Of a stretch of DNA of 64,000 nucleotides, positions 49,815 through 58,179 are shown in pieces. Position 1 is the first letter of the stretch. Each line of letters opens with the position of its first letter. The notes under the pieces were generated by a model. The model saw only the letters and a list, made by a program, of their open reading frames with translations. It was not told the origin of the DNA and did not search any database. The position numbers and the translations under genes were made by a program. The stretch comes from Gordonibacter sp. An230 (lineage in GTDB: Bacteria > Actinomycetota > Coriobacteriia > Coriobacteriales > Eggerthellaceae): the NCBI RefSeq assembly GCF_002159915.1, contig NZ_NFJP01000002.1:124001-188000 (forward strand). Direction: 5' to 3'.

Positions 49815-51271
49815 GAGACCCCCTTCCCCCGACGATGCGGCCCACCCGGCTTTTTCGACCCACCTGGCCGCCGAATGCGCAGTCCGACCCGCCGACGGGG
49901 CTCCGAGACGTCCTGCATTGCGAGTCCGGCGACGTTCGGCAGCATTTCGCGCAAGAGCCGCTCGACGCTCGCGCACAGCGGATTGCGAGAATCCATCAGC
50001 TCGAAGGGCGCGCCCGTTCCGAGCAATTCCTCCACATCGCGGCCTCCGTCGGCTAGCTCGAACACGTGTGCGCCGCCGAGCGCGCACGACACGTCGATGG
50101 AGGAGAACGCGGCCCCCTTCGCGCACCGGTTCACCGCGTAGGAGAACGGCCCCGTGGCGATGCCGCAGCGGGCGCACAGGTCGAGCGCATGGCGGCACGC
50201 TCGCAAAGACGAACCGCGCTGATCGACAAGGAACAGCGCCTTCGAGCTGCGCTCGAGCAGCACCGCATGCTGCTCCGCCCACGCCGCCCCCGTGTTCGCC
50301 ACGATCACGTCGAAGCGCTCCGACAGCCTGCCGAGCAATTCGGGAGCCTGAAGCGCGATGCTCTCGGCATCCTCGAGACGACGGGGCGCGGCCAGCAGAG
50401 CCGGCGTGCGGCCGTCGGAGCGCAGCGCCGCGATTCGAGCGGGCACAGACACCGCGTCGTCGATCGTCATAGGATCCGCCGCTCCGAGCATCTCCGCCAC
50501 GTCTCCGAACTGCAAGTCGAAATCGAGCAGCAACGTCGAGAGGCCCATCGCATGCGCTGCAAGCCCCAGCAGAACCGACACCGAACTCTTCCCTGCGCCG
50601 CCGCTTCCGCTTACCACCGGCAGGAGGAAGGCCGAACCCTCGCGTCGCGGGGCGGACGCCATCGAAACGGACGGCGCAGCGGCCCTCGACGGTGCAGACG
50701 CCGAAGCCGCACCCCGCACGCCGGGAGCGCACGCAGCCCCCGTATGCGCCGTCCGAGCGGCATCCGACGCCATCTGGCCCGAAAGCCCGCTCCGAGACGC
50801 CTGCGTGACGCGCTGCGGGCCCTCGGCGTGCGGGTGCGCTGGGTTTCCGAGCGAAGCAGCGGCCTCCATGCAGCCTGCGCCCTTGCGCGCATCGACCGCA
50901 ACGGCGGCGAACCGTCGCTTGCACGCGGCGTAGCGTTCGAGGAACGCCTGGCGCGTGAGCGATGCGTCGATGCCAGCAGCGCTCGCCCTGCTCATGAGCG
51001 ACCCCGTTCCCTCGAACGACACGAGGCACACGCGTCTGTCCGCCCGATCGCGTTTGAGCGTGGCGGCAAGGTTGATAGGCTCCACGTCGTCGCACGACGC
51101 CACCCACACCTCGTCCACCGTCCGATCTCCCCTAAGGAACCTCCGCGCAGCCTCTCCGCTCGAGAACAGCCGCAGCCACCCTTGCGCCGCAAGATTCTCG
51201 CCGCCAAGGCCGATGGCCTCGGGATGGCGCAGGCTCGTCGCATCCGCGCACAGCGCTATCGCGGCGCTCAT
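49805..51271 (-). CDS. tadZ: TadZ/CpaE-like ParA-superfamily localisation protein
   Basis: The protein has 488 residues. The N-terminal 120 residues are a receiver-like atypical domain (DEVWVASCDDVEPINLAATL). A low-complexity linker leads to a MinD/ParA domain with the deviant Walker A VVSGSGGAGKSSVSVLLGLA (about 219-238), LLLDFDLQFGDVAEML and RFDVIVANTGAAW. TadZ places the pilus machinery at a cell pole. It is the only TadZ in the cluster, so both motor sets may share one localisation factor. It overlaps cpaB2 by 4 bp. Confidence 0.86.
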   Translation of the reverse strand: MSAAIALCADATSLRHPEAIGLGGENLAAQGWLRLFSSGEAARRFLRGDRTVDEVWVASCDDVEPINLAATLKRDRADRRVCLVSFEGTGSLMSRASAAGIDASLTRQAFLERYAACKRRFAAVAVDARKGAGCMEAAASLGNPAHPHAEGPQRVTQASRSGLSGQMASDAARTAHTGAACAPGVRGAASASAPSRAAAPSVSMASAPRREGSAFLLPVVSGSGGAGKSSVSVLLGLAAHAMGLSTLLLDFDLQFGDVAEMLGAADPMTIDDAVSVPARIAALRSDGRTPALLAAPRRLEDAESIALQAPELLGRLSERFDVIVANTGAAWAEQHAVLLERSSKALFLVDQRGSSLRACRHALDLCARCGIATGPFSYAVNRCAKGAAFSSIDVSCALGGAHVFELADGGRDVEELLGTGAPFELMDSRNPLCASVERLLREMLPNVAGLAMQDVSEPRRRVGLRIRRPGGSKKPGGPHRRGKGVSCL

Positions 51272-51951
51272 CGGGCGTCCTCCCGCCCTTGCGCGCCTTC
51301 CGTTCTCTCGACCGCCTCATTACCGGGGAGCGCGAAGTACAGCTCGGTCCGTTGGGCCGCCGACACCACCTCCTGCACGCGGTCGGGCTCCACGGCCACC
51401 GTGACCCACGACACCGAGGCGTCCCGCGCCTCATCGCCCGACGATGCGCTCGTAGCCAGCACGAGGACGTCGCTCGCCAGAAGGTCGGTGGACGTGCCGC
51501 CCGTCGCGTACATGTCCACCCTCGCCCCTGCGCGCACCGCCCCGCCAACCGCCTGCACGTCCTTCGCCGGCACGCTTACAGCCGCAAGGCCTTCAGGGGC
51601 CTCCACCTGGTTTTCAGCGCCTTGGAATCGCTTCATCGACAGCACTTCGCCAGCCAAGATGGCAGACGACGCCGCCTTGCCGCCCACCTCCTCCACCGAG
51701 CGCACGGCTTCCGCGGGAAGCAGGTCGGCCACCCAGAGACGCGTCTCGACGCACGAGGCGTCCACCGGCTCTCCCGCAGCTATATCGCGTTTCGCGACGC
51801 ACACCTCTACCTGCTCGCCGCCGTAGCGGGCAAGCGCCTCGGAGCGCGCGGCATCGACCTCGGCCCGCACTCCTTGCGTGTAGGCGAGCACGCACACGGC
51901 GCACACCGCTCCGCACACAACACCCGCCACCGTCGTTGTCCTCCGCTTCAT
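51268..51951 (-). CDS. cpaB: CpaB/RcpC-like SAF-domain protein, set 2, first gene of the Tad operon
   Basis: The protein has 227 residues from ATG 51951 (AAAGGACGTC upstream). A membrane helix (TVAGVVCGAVCAVCVLAYTQ) is followed by a SAF domain (VCVAKRDIAAGEPVDASCVE, KAASSAILAGEVLSMKRFQG) and an RcpC-like part (GLAAVSVPAKDVQAVGGAVR). An in-frame start 72-75 bp upstream (ATG 52026 / GTG 52023) has an even stronger AGGAGG and would add a 25-residue N-terminus, so the start is uncertain. It heads the 20-kb minus-strand run of genes. Confidence 0.83.
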   Translation of the reverse strand: MKRRTTTVAGVVCGAVCAVCVLAYTQGVRAEVDAARSEALARYGGEQVEVCVAKRDIAAGEPVDASCVETRLWVADLLPAEAVRSVEEVGGKAASSAILAGEVLSMKRFQGAENQVEAPEGLAAVSVPAKDVQAVGGAVRAGARVDMYATGGTSTDLLASDVLVLATSASSGDEARDASVSWVTVAVEPDRVQEVVSAAQRTELYFALPGNEAVERTEGAQGREDAR

Positions 51952-52190
51952 GACGTCCTTTCGCCGTTTTGGTCCTGATGTCAGTATGACCAGGCCATCC
52001 AGCAGATCGATCATGCAGGGCACCATATACCTCCTCTCGAATCCGCCGCAGATCCAATGCGTTTTCCATGCGCATGCCGCACCCCGTCGTTCGCACCTTG
52101 CGCATCTGCGACGCACAACGCACGCGAAAACGACGCGCACCGGGCGCCCCTGGCGAGAAAAGGGCCGCACGCGGCTTTCCAGAGGATTCG

Positions 52191-52219
52191 TTGCACGAAG
52201 CAAGGTTCTATGCGAGAAT
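52191..52219 (+). promoter_or_regulatory. Promoter of tRNA-Val
   Basis: TTGCAC (52191-52196), a 17-bp spacer and GAGAAT (52214-52219), ending 28 bp before the mature tRNA start. Confidence 0.6.
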
Positions 52220-52247
52220 GGGAATCTGCCGCACGGCGGCGTGAAAC

Positions 52248-52322
52248 GGGCGATTGGCGCAGCGGGAGCGCAGGTCCCTTACAAGGACAAGGTCACTGGT
52301 TCAAATCCGGTATCGCCCACCA
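52248..52322 (+). tRNA. tRNA-Val (TAC anticodon)
   Basis: A 75-nt cloverleaf. The acceptor GGGCGAT (52248-52254) pairs with ATCGCCC (52312-52318), the anticodon loop is CTTACAA, the T loop TTCAAAT, and CCA is encoded (52320-52322). It has a promoter upstream and a terminator just downstream, so it is a single-gene transcript. Confidence 0.93.
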
Positions 52323-52330
52323 TGAAATCG

Positions 52331-52359
52331 CAGGCCAGGTCGTTCCGCGACCTGGCCTG
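52331..52359 (+). terminator. Terminator of tRNA-Val
   Basis: A perfect 12-bp stem (CAGGCCAGGTCG with CGACCTGGCCTG) with a TTCCG loop, followed by a weak T-containing stretch, 8 bp after the tRNA. Confidence 0.7.
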
Positions 52360-52567
52360 ATTCGTTCCCGCAGCGACCGCGACGAAGCCTTGCGAGCGAC
52401 GATGCGCCGCACGCCCTGTCGCGACAGCGTGGCCACAACGCCCTCGTCGCCACGCCCTGCATTCAACGGCCGAGGCCGTCGCACTGAAGCGCGGGGCCAT
52501 CGTCCGAACCATCGTTTGCAGGCCCTCGCCTCGCTTCGCGAAAAAGAGCCCGAGCCCCTCCGCCCTC

Positions 52568-53236
52568 TCAGCGTCCGCGCGCCCTTGGGCCCTTCGGCGC
52601 CCAATCGCGCAGACCGGGAACGGCGCCGCCCGCCACCTCCCACAGGTACAGGCTGGCCACGGTCGCGTACGGAGTGTAGCGGCGGTAGTATTTCGCGAAC
52701 AGCGCGGGCGTGATGCGCCGATGGTGGTACACCATGCGCAAGCCGCGCTGGATGGCCAGATCGCCCCAGCTTAGGATGTTGGGGCGCTGCATCGAGAACG
52801 TCATGAGCATCTCGGCCGTCCACACGCCGATGCCGGGCAGGCTCGACAGAGCGCGGCGCACCTCGTCGTCGGGCAGGTCGCGCAAGCCCTCCAAGTCCAC
52901 CTCCCCCGACAGCACGCGCTCGGCCGCGCCCTTGATGTAGGCCGCTTTGCGAAACGAGATGCCGACCCGCTGCAGCTCCTCGTCAGAGCAAGCCGCCATC
53001 GCCTCGGGAGTCACCTCCCCGAACGCCTCGATCATGCGGTTCCAGATGGTCGCTTGCGCCTTCGTCGAAATCTGCTGCCCAACGATGCAGTTGACGAGAG
53101 CGGCGAAAAGATCGGGATGGACCTCGCGCCTCACATGCCCGACCGCCCGAATGACCTCGGCCATCCGAGGATCGCGTTCGCACAGATGGGACGTCTCCTC
53201 ATCCCCGTACTCGAAATAGCGCGCCTCTTCCGCCAT
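52568..53236 (-). CDS. AlkA-like DNA-3-methyladenine glycosylase (HhH-GPD)
   Basis: The protein has 222 residues. ATG 53236 follows GGGGAGGTGCCC. The helix-hairpin-helix is SLPGIGVWTAEMLM, with the catalytic Asp in LSWGDLAIQRGLRMVYHH. AALVNCIVGQQISTKAQATI and YTPYATVASLYLWEVA are conserved flanks. It removes alkylated bases in base-excision repair. There are no Fe-S Cys, so it is AlkA/MPG-II type rather than EndoIII. The length is that of short AlkA proteins lacking the N-terminal TBP-like domain. Confidence 0.88.
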   Translation of the reverse strand: MAEEARYFEYGDEETSHLCERDPRMAEVIRAVGHVRREVHPDLFAALVNCIVGQQISTKAQATIWNRMIEAFGEVTPEAMAACSDEELQRVGISFRKAAYIKGAAERVLSGEVDLEGLRDLPDDEVRRALSSLPGIGVWTAEMLMTFSMQRPNILSWGDLAIQRGLRMVYHHRRITPALFAKYYRRYTPYATVASLYLWEVAGGAVPGLRDWAPKGPRARGR

Positions 53237-53283
53237 GGGCACCTCCCCGTCTTCGGCATTTCGTCCCCGCGCCCAGTATACGC

Positions 53284-53314
53284 GAAGGCCCGGCCGAGAA
53301 AAGGCCGGGCCTTC
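53284..53314 (-). terminator. Hairpin after the cytochrome gene
   Basis: A perfect 12-bp stem (GAAGGCCCGGCC with GGCCGGGCCTTC) and a loop of seven, between the cytochrome stop and the glycosylase start. It is a likely terminator for the reductase transcript. A TATACT box just beyond may serve the glycosylase. Confidence 0.65.
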
Positions 53315-53427
53315 GAAGCGCCTCGGAACGGACAAGGGCGAAGACGGGCCATGCGGCCAGCGCCACGCCAACGAGCGCGCTGCCGCCCATGAGGCCCCGC
53401 GAGCCGTGCCGCCAACGAGCACGCGCC

Positions 53428-54084
53428 TTACCGCTCGCGCAGTTCGTGGCAGGTGCCGCATTCGTACACCCCGCGATGATGGCACTGGGCGCAGTATTTC
53501 CGGGCATCCTTGGGAAGATCCGTCGAATGGTTGTTATGGCAATCGGTGCACACCAGAGGGTTCGCATCGTGCTTTTCGTTGGAAGGACGAGCATGGGGGT
53601 TCACCGTGGTGCCGTTGTCGTCGGTGAGCGCCGTCGACTCCGCCGTTAACACCGCGACCTCCTCCAACGTGCCGTGGCACGACTCGCAGACGGCGGGATC
53701 CACCGTGGCCACGGTGGCCTTTTCCGCCGGCTCGTCGCCGAGCCTCACATCGGCGTGCGCGGTGGCAAGCACGTCCTTATCGACATGGCACTGAACGCAC
53801 GCCACGCCTTCGGCTTTGTGGGCAACGCCCTGCGCGCAGGCGTCGTCAAGCTCGGAGGCGGCCTCCGACTTGTGGCATATCGCGCAATCAGACTCCATCG
53901 ACCAGTTCGCAGGCTGCCCGTCCAAAGGCGAGGCTTCCGACGCTTCGCCCCCTGCGGGCGGAGCCGGAGCCTCCTTGGGCGCGCAGCCGACAAGCGACCA
54001 CAGGACGGTCGCGAGCGCAAGGACGGCGCCGAAGACGGCGAGCGCGGCAAGGCGCCGATCGGCGGTGCGTGCTCGAAAGGTCAT
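53428..54084 (-). CDS. Hexahaem c-type cytochrome lipoprotein
   Basis: The protein has 218 residues. The signal peptide ends in a lipobox (SLVGC, Cys34). Six CXXCH haem sites follow: CAICH (67), CVQCH (96), CESCH (133), CTDCH (179), CAQCH (198) and CGTCH (209). The pattern resembles flavocytochrome c3-type cytochrome domains and the NrfH/Cgr1-like partners of exported flavoproteins. It would carry electrons from the quinone pool across the outer membrane face to the flavoprotein encoded just upstream. The gap of 150 bp between the two holds a hairpin. Confidence 0.88.
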   Translation of the reverse strand: MTFRARTADRRLAALAVFGAVLALATVLWSLVGCAPKEAPAPPAGGEASEASPLDGQPANWSMESDCAICHKSEAASELDDACAQGVAHKAEGVACVQCHVDKDVLATAHADVRLGDEPAEKATVATVDPAVCESCHGTLEEVAVLTAESTALTDDNGTTVNPHARPSNEKHDANPLVCTDCHNNHSTDLPKDARKYCAQCHHRGVYECGTCHELRER

Positions 54085-54135
54085 GCGCTTCTCCTATCTT
54101 CTCGTCTTGACAATCGACGGGCGAGCCGCCGGAAA

Positions 54136-54163
54136 GGGCCCGCCGCGGAAAGGCGGCGGGCCC
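54136..54163 (-). terminator. Hairpin between flavoprotein and cytochrome genes
   Basis: GGGCCCGCCGC (54136-54146) pairs with GCGGCGGGCCC (54153-54163). There is no T run. It may lower cytochrome expression relative to the flavoprotein or stabilise the upstream mRNA. Confidence 0.5.
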
Positions 54164-54234
54164 CGGAAAGCCGGTCGCCCCGGAACCTGAGGGAGGGGAG
54201 GAAGGCACCGGGCAACCGCAAGCGAATGGGCGCA

Positions 54235-55899
54235 CTACTTCCCGGCGTCCCACGCCTCGAGCCCGGCGGCATGGCGCGCCGCAATGCGGCCCCACACCTG
54301 GTTCTCGGCGTTGTTGCCGCCGGTGATACCGTAGCTGTGGCTTTGGAAGTTCCCGAAGCAGCCGGCCGCGTACAGGCGCGGGATGGGGTTGCGCTGCGTG
54401 TCGAGCACCTGGGCGTTCTCGTTCTTCATCGGGCCGCCCAAAGTCGAGCAGGAGCCGGGATAGATGGAGATGGCGTAGTACGGGCCGCCATCGAGCGCAA
54501 CGAGCGTCTTCTCGGAGCGGTCGAAGCGCGCGTCCTTTCCCGCCTCGCAGAAGCCCTGGTACTCGTCGAACGTGGCGCGCAGCGTGTCCACGTCCATCCA
54601 GTGGTCGAACTCCTTGATCTTCTGGCCCAGATCTTCGAGCGTGTCGCCCTTGAGTATCCAGCCGCGCTCGAGCTCGGCCTTGTTGTCCTGGCTCCAGCCG
54701 TCCCAATCGCGCAGCTCGTCCGGCAGGTCGGAGGCGAAGTTCCCGCATTCGAAGGAGTCGCCCTGGCTCGTGGACAACTTGCCTGCGTCGAAGCAGCTTT
54801 GATCGAAGATGCACCACGACGGGATGCGATCGTAGTCGTCGATGGCGTCGTCGAAGTGCAGCAGCGTGTGCCAGCCGTTGTGCGGCGAACCCATGGAGTT
54901 CTCGTTCACATAGCGCTTTCCCAGACGGTTCACGTTGAAGTAGCTGAAACCGGGCATGGAGTACAGAATGGAGAAGTCGTATTCGGGATCGCGCGTCCAC
55001 ATGGAGTACATGGAGATGACCATATCCATGTGCCACAGCTTCGCCCCCACGTCCTCCACCATCTTGATGCCGTCACCCGTGTTGAAACGCCAGCCCTCGA
55101 ACTTGAAGGGATAGCACTTGAGGTGCTCGTTCTTGAGCTCCTCGTTGAACTCGAAGCCGCCGCAGGTCATGATGACGCCCTTGCGCGCCTTGACCGTTTT
55201 CTCCTCAGAGCCGATCATCGTGTACGCGCCGACGATCTCCTTCGTCTCCGGATTCTGAATGAGGCGCTCGTCATGGCAGTCGAACAGCACCTGCACGCCC
55301 AGCTCCTCGCGCTTGGCGTCCAGCTCGTGAAACGACAGCATGCCGAAACCGTCGACGGAAGACAGCTTGCAGGACCCCTCGTAGGCGTTGTCGTCCAGGA
55401 AGTAGTACTCCGGAATGGCGCCGGCAAGCGCCACCTCCGACACTTCGTAGGTCATGCCGTACTTGTCGGCGTACTCGGTGTTGCGCGCGCACTCGTCAAC
55501 CCACGCCTCGATCATGGCGTCCGGCGTCTTTCCGTGCGTGAAGGACTTGATGTAGCGTTTGAAGCGCTCCTTCTCGCCCTCTTCGACGATGGTCCATTCG
55601 CCGTTGTTGATGCGGCTGTTGCCGCCGCCCTCGACGGGGGCCTTCTCGAGCACGAGAACCTCCTGGCCGCACTCGTCGGCGCCGATGAGCGATGCCCACA
55701 TGCCCGCGCCGCCGTAGCCGATGACCAAAAGGTCGCATTCGTAGTCCCAACTTGCGGGCATCCAATCGCCCGATGCGGCGCCCGCCCCGTCCGACGCGCA
55801 GCCGGCAAGCGCGCTCGCGCCCGCCATGGCCGCCGCGGCGATGCCCGCGCCTTTCAGGAACGAACGACGGGAGACCCCGCCTTCCCTGCTTGTGCCCAT
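54235..55899 (-). CDS. Tat-exported FAD-dependent reductase (fumarate/urocanate reductase-like)
   Basis: The protein has 553 residues. ATG 55899 follows GGAAGGAGCATC and starts a Tat signal (VSRRSFLKGAGIAAAAMAG) ending in a lipobox ALAGC. The FAD fingerprint is CDLLVIGYGGAGMWASLIGA, with the C-terminal FAD motif IPRLYAAGCFGNFQSHSYG. Flavoproteins of this type in Eggerthellaceae act as anaerobic terminal reductases on small molecules, such as the cardiac glycoside reductase, which also has a cytochrome partner. A divergent LuxR regulator faces it. The substrate cannot be read from sequence. Confidence 0.88.
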   Translation of the reverse strand: MGTSREGGVSRRSFLKGAGIAAAAMAGASALAGCASDGAGAASGDWMPASWDYECDLLVIGYGGAGMWASLIGADECGQEVLVLEKAPVEGGGNSRINNGEWTIVEEGEKERFKRYIKSFTHGKTPDAMIEAWVDECARNTEYADKYGMTYEVSEVALAGAIPEYYFLDDNAYEGSCKLSSVDGFGMLSFHELDAKREELGVQVLFDCHDERLIQNPETKEIVGAYTMIGSEEKTVKARKGVIMTCGGFEFNEELKNEHLKCYPFKFEGWRFNTGDGIKMVEDVGAKLWHMDMVISMYSMWTRDPEYDFSILYSMPGFSYFNVNRLGKRYVNENSMGSPHNGWHTLLHFDDAIDDYDRIPSWCIFDQSCFDAGKLSTSQGDSFECGNFASDLPDELRDWDGWSQDNKAELERGWILKGDTLEDLGQKIKEFDHWMDVDTLRATFDEYQGFCEAGKDARFDRSEKTLVALDGGPYYAISIYPGSCSTLGGPMKNENAQVLDTQRNPIPRLYAAGCFGNFQSHSYGITGGNNAENQVWGRIAARHAAGLEAWDAGK

Positions 55900-56099
55900 G
55901 ATGCTCCTTCCTCCTCTCAACCCAATGGACGGACGGCCGCCCGCAAACGCCCGTCACTGCCGTTTGCGCAGAAACGTCTCCTCGAAGACGTCCGTCCGCT
56001 CGGCGCCAACCCTACCCGCCAAGCGGCCTCCGCGCATCTGACAGGCGGTCTGATTTTGGACGCGGCGTCTGACGTTCAATAGGATTTTCCAGATCGCAG

Positions 56100-56126
56100 G
56101 CGTATCGGATTATCCATCCGATACGC
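56100..56126. promoter_or_regulatory. Perfect inverted repeat in the first LuxR/flavoprotein divergent region
   Basis: GCGTATCGGAT and ATCCGATACGC, 11 bp each, separated by TATCC. It lies 103 bp before the LuxR start and 201 bp before the flavoprotein start in a 329-bp intergenic region. It is likely an operator for the LuxR regulator. No other gene or RNA is visible in this region. Confidence 0.6.
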
Positions 56127-56228
56127 TCATCGTTGAAACTGCGTATGATGCTCCAAGCGGTCGCCTTGCGGAGGGGGATCGCTTTGCACGAACAGCGACC
56201 GCGACGCAAGCAACGGGGAGGGATGCTC

Positions 56229-57822
56229 ATGACGCGCTGCGCCAAGACGGCCGACGCGCAGGACGGAGCCGCGACGCCCGCCGGTCCGGCCGAGCGCGAC
56301 ACGCTCACGCTCGATTACCTCATCGCCATCATCGGATTCGGACTGTGCCGCGCCTGGATCGTGTTCTGCCTCGGCATGCCGCCCGTGGCAGGGGCGCGAT
56401 CATCGCTTTCGTGGATCTACCTTGCGTCGGGCGCTGCAAGCGCACTCGCAGCGTCCCTCGCCGCGCGCACGGAGCGGATCGGAGCCGTGAGATCGGTTTT
56501 GATTCGCTTGACACCCGCAACGCTTGTTGTAAGCGGCATCGTCATTGCGGCGGGCTTGTGGGCGGGAAACGCGCCGTCAATTGCATTCGGCCTGGTCGTA
56601 GGAGGAACGGGCGCGGGATTTCTACAAGTGCTGTGGGGCGAGCAGTTCGCACGGCGCCACACCTCCTTCGTCACGATGGCCTCGGCCGCAGCCGCCATCG
56701 TGACGGCGCTCGTCGCCGGCATGTCCAACGACCACACGAGCTTCATCGGGTTCGCGATCGTCCCTTTGCTCTCGTTTGGACTGCTTGCGCTCGACGAGCG
56801 TCGCGCGCGCCCTGCGCTTGCCGAGGACAATGCCGACCTCGGTGGCGGAAGCGACCCTCTCAACTCGGAGCGCAGGCGGGCAGACGCCGGGGAAAGCCCG
56901 CGCGGCAAGGCCGCAGGCGTCAGCGCGCCCGGATCGCACGAGGGCGAGCGGAACGGCCCGAGCGGCTTCGGCGTAGGCAAGCTCATGCTCTCCATCATGA
57001 TGTTCTCGCTCCTGTGCCGCCTCTTCGACGCAACGCCCGTGCGCAACGACCCCTTCGCCTTCCTTGGCGGAAGCGCCATCTTCGCGCTCGTCGCGGCGGG
57101 CACGGCGTTCCTCGTCATCGTGGCAAGGTTCCGCGTCCGTTTCGACGCCGCCCTCACCTACCGGCTGTCGCTGCCCATCATGGTGGCGGGATTCGTGGCC
57201 ATCGCGCTGTTCTTCGACACGCATGCAGCCTTGTCCATCCTGCTCATCAACGTGGGATACGAGCTGTTCGACATCCTCACCTGGGTGTTGTTCGCCGATG
57301 CGTCCCGCCGCCGCGACGAGAGCGCGCTGCGCGTCTTCGGCTTGGGCGTGACCTTCATGTTCGCGGGCATGGCCTTGGGCACGATAGCGGGAGACGCGCT
57401 CGACGCGATGGTGGCCAGCGGCGATGTGCAGATCACCGTCGTGGCCATGATGGCGACGCTCAGCCTGGTGGTGACCGCGTTCATCGTGCTCCCCGAGGGC
57501 GTGGTCTCGCAGCTGTCCGAAACGATGAGAACGAGCCGCAGGGGGCGAAGCGCCGACGAGAGCGAAGAGCAAGCCCCCCCCCCCGAACGCTGGCGGTGGC
57601 CGCCTCGAACAGCACTGCGCGGCTGTCGCACGCGATTTCGGGCTGACGCCGCGCGAAAGCGAGGTGATCGTGCTTTTGGCCTACGGACGCACGCTGTCCA
57701 TCATCGCGCGCGACCTGCAAATCGCGAAGGGCACGGCGCGCACGCACATCGAAAACATCTACCGGAAGCTCGACGTGCACAAGCAGCAGGAGCTGATCGA
57801 TCTGGTGGAAACGTACGAATAG
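56229..57822 (+). pseudogene. Membrane-bound LuxR regulator, frame broken at a C11 tract (possibly phase variable)
   Basis: The start is ATG 56229 (GGGGAGGG upstream; ATG 56223 is also possible). About 12 membrane helices occupy the first 430 residues, the MFS-like N-terminus of the Eggerthellaceae LuxR family. At 57574-57584 there are 11 consecutive C. In the written frame the protein reads on without any HTH to 57842. With 10 C it would continue NAGGGRLEQHC into a complete LuxR HTH (GLTPRESEVIVLLAYGRTLS, ARDLQIAKGTARTHIENIYR, DLVETYE) ending at 57822. It is divergent from the flavoprotein at 54235-55899, which it probably controls. A length error in the assembly cannot be excluded. Confidence 0.8.
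57574..57584 (+). repeat. Poly-C tract (11 C) within the LuxR gene
   Basis: A run of 11 C between the membrane domain and HTH coding regions. One C fewer restores the LuxR HTH frame. Homopolymers of this length are prone to slippage. Confidence 0.85.
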
Positions 57823-58179
57823 GGGCTCGGGCGCCCGGCTAGCGCCGATGACCGGATCACTCCATGCCCATGGCAGCCTTTCGCGGTCATGATCGCCCCG
57901 ACGGCGGCGTCACCGAAGGACGGCTCGCACAACCGTCGGCCGCCGCGCAAGCGCGGGCCCCTCCCCCGTATGAGCATTACGGCGCGGGGAGAGGCGGTGG
58001 TAGCGCCGAGACGAACGCCGAGCGGGAAGGACGCCCTGGCAAACCCGCGGTCACCCGCAGCGGCGAAACCGACCTCGACATGCGGTGCCCCCCCCCCGCC
58101 AGATCGAGGGGGACGTCTGCGCTTTCGCCGCCAGCGGGCAGAACGGCTGCCTGACCCCGCCCCATAACGCCCGACGACA
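57823..58179. other. Intergenic stretch with a second poly-C run, no supported gene
   Basis: About 360 bp between the LuxR gene and the cyclophilin stop. A run of 10 C lies at 58088-58097. Open frames here have no recognisable domain on either strand. Confidence 0.5.

Noticed and set aside
56133..57842. LuxR-region frame as a complete 569-residue membrane protein without HTH
   Set aside because: The frame after the C11 tract is Arg/His-rich and meaningless, while the next frame encodes a perfect HTH, so the true gene is the frameshifted one.
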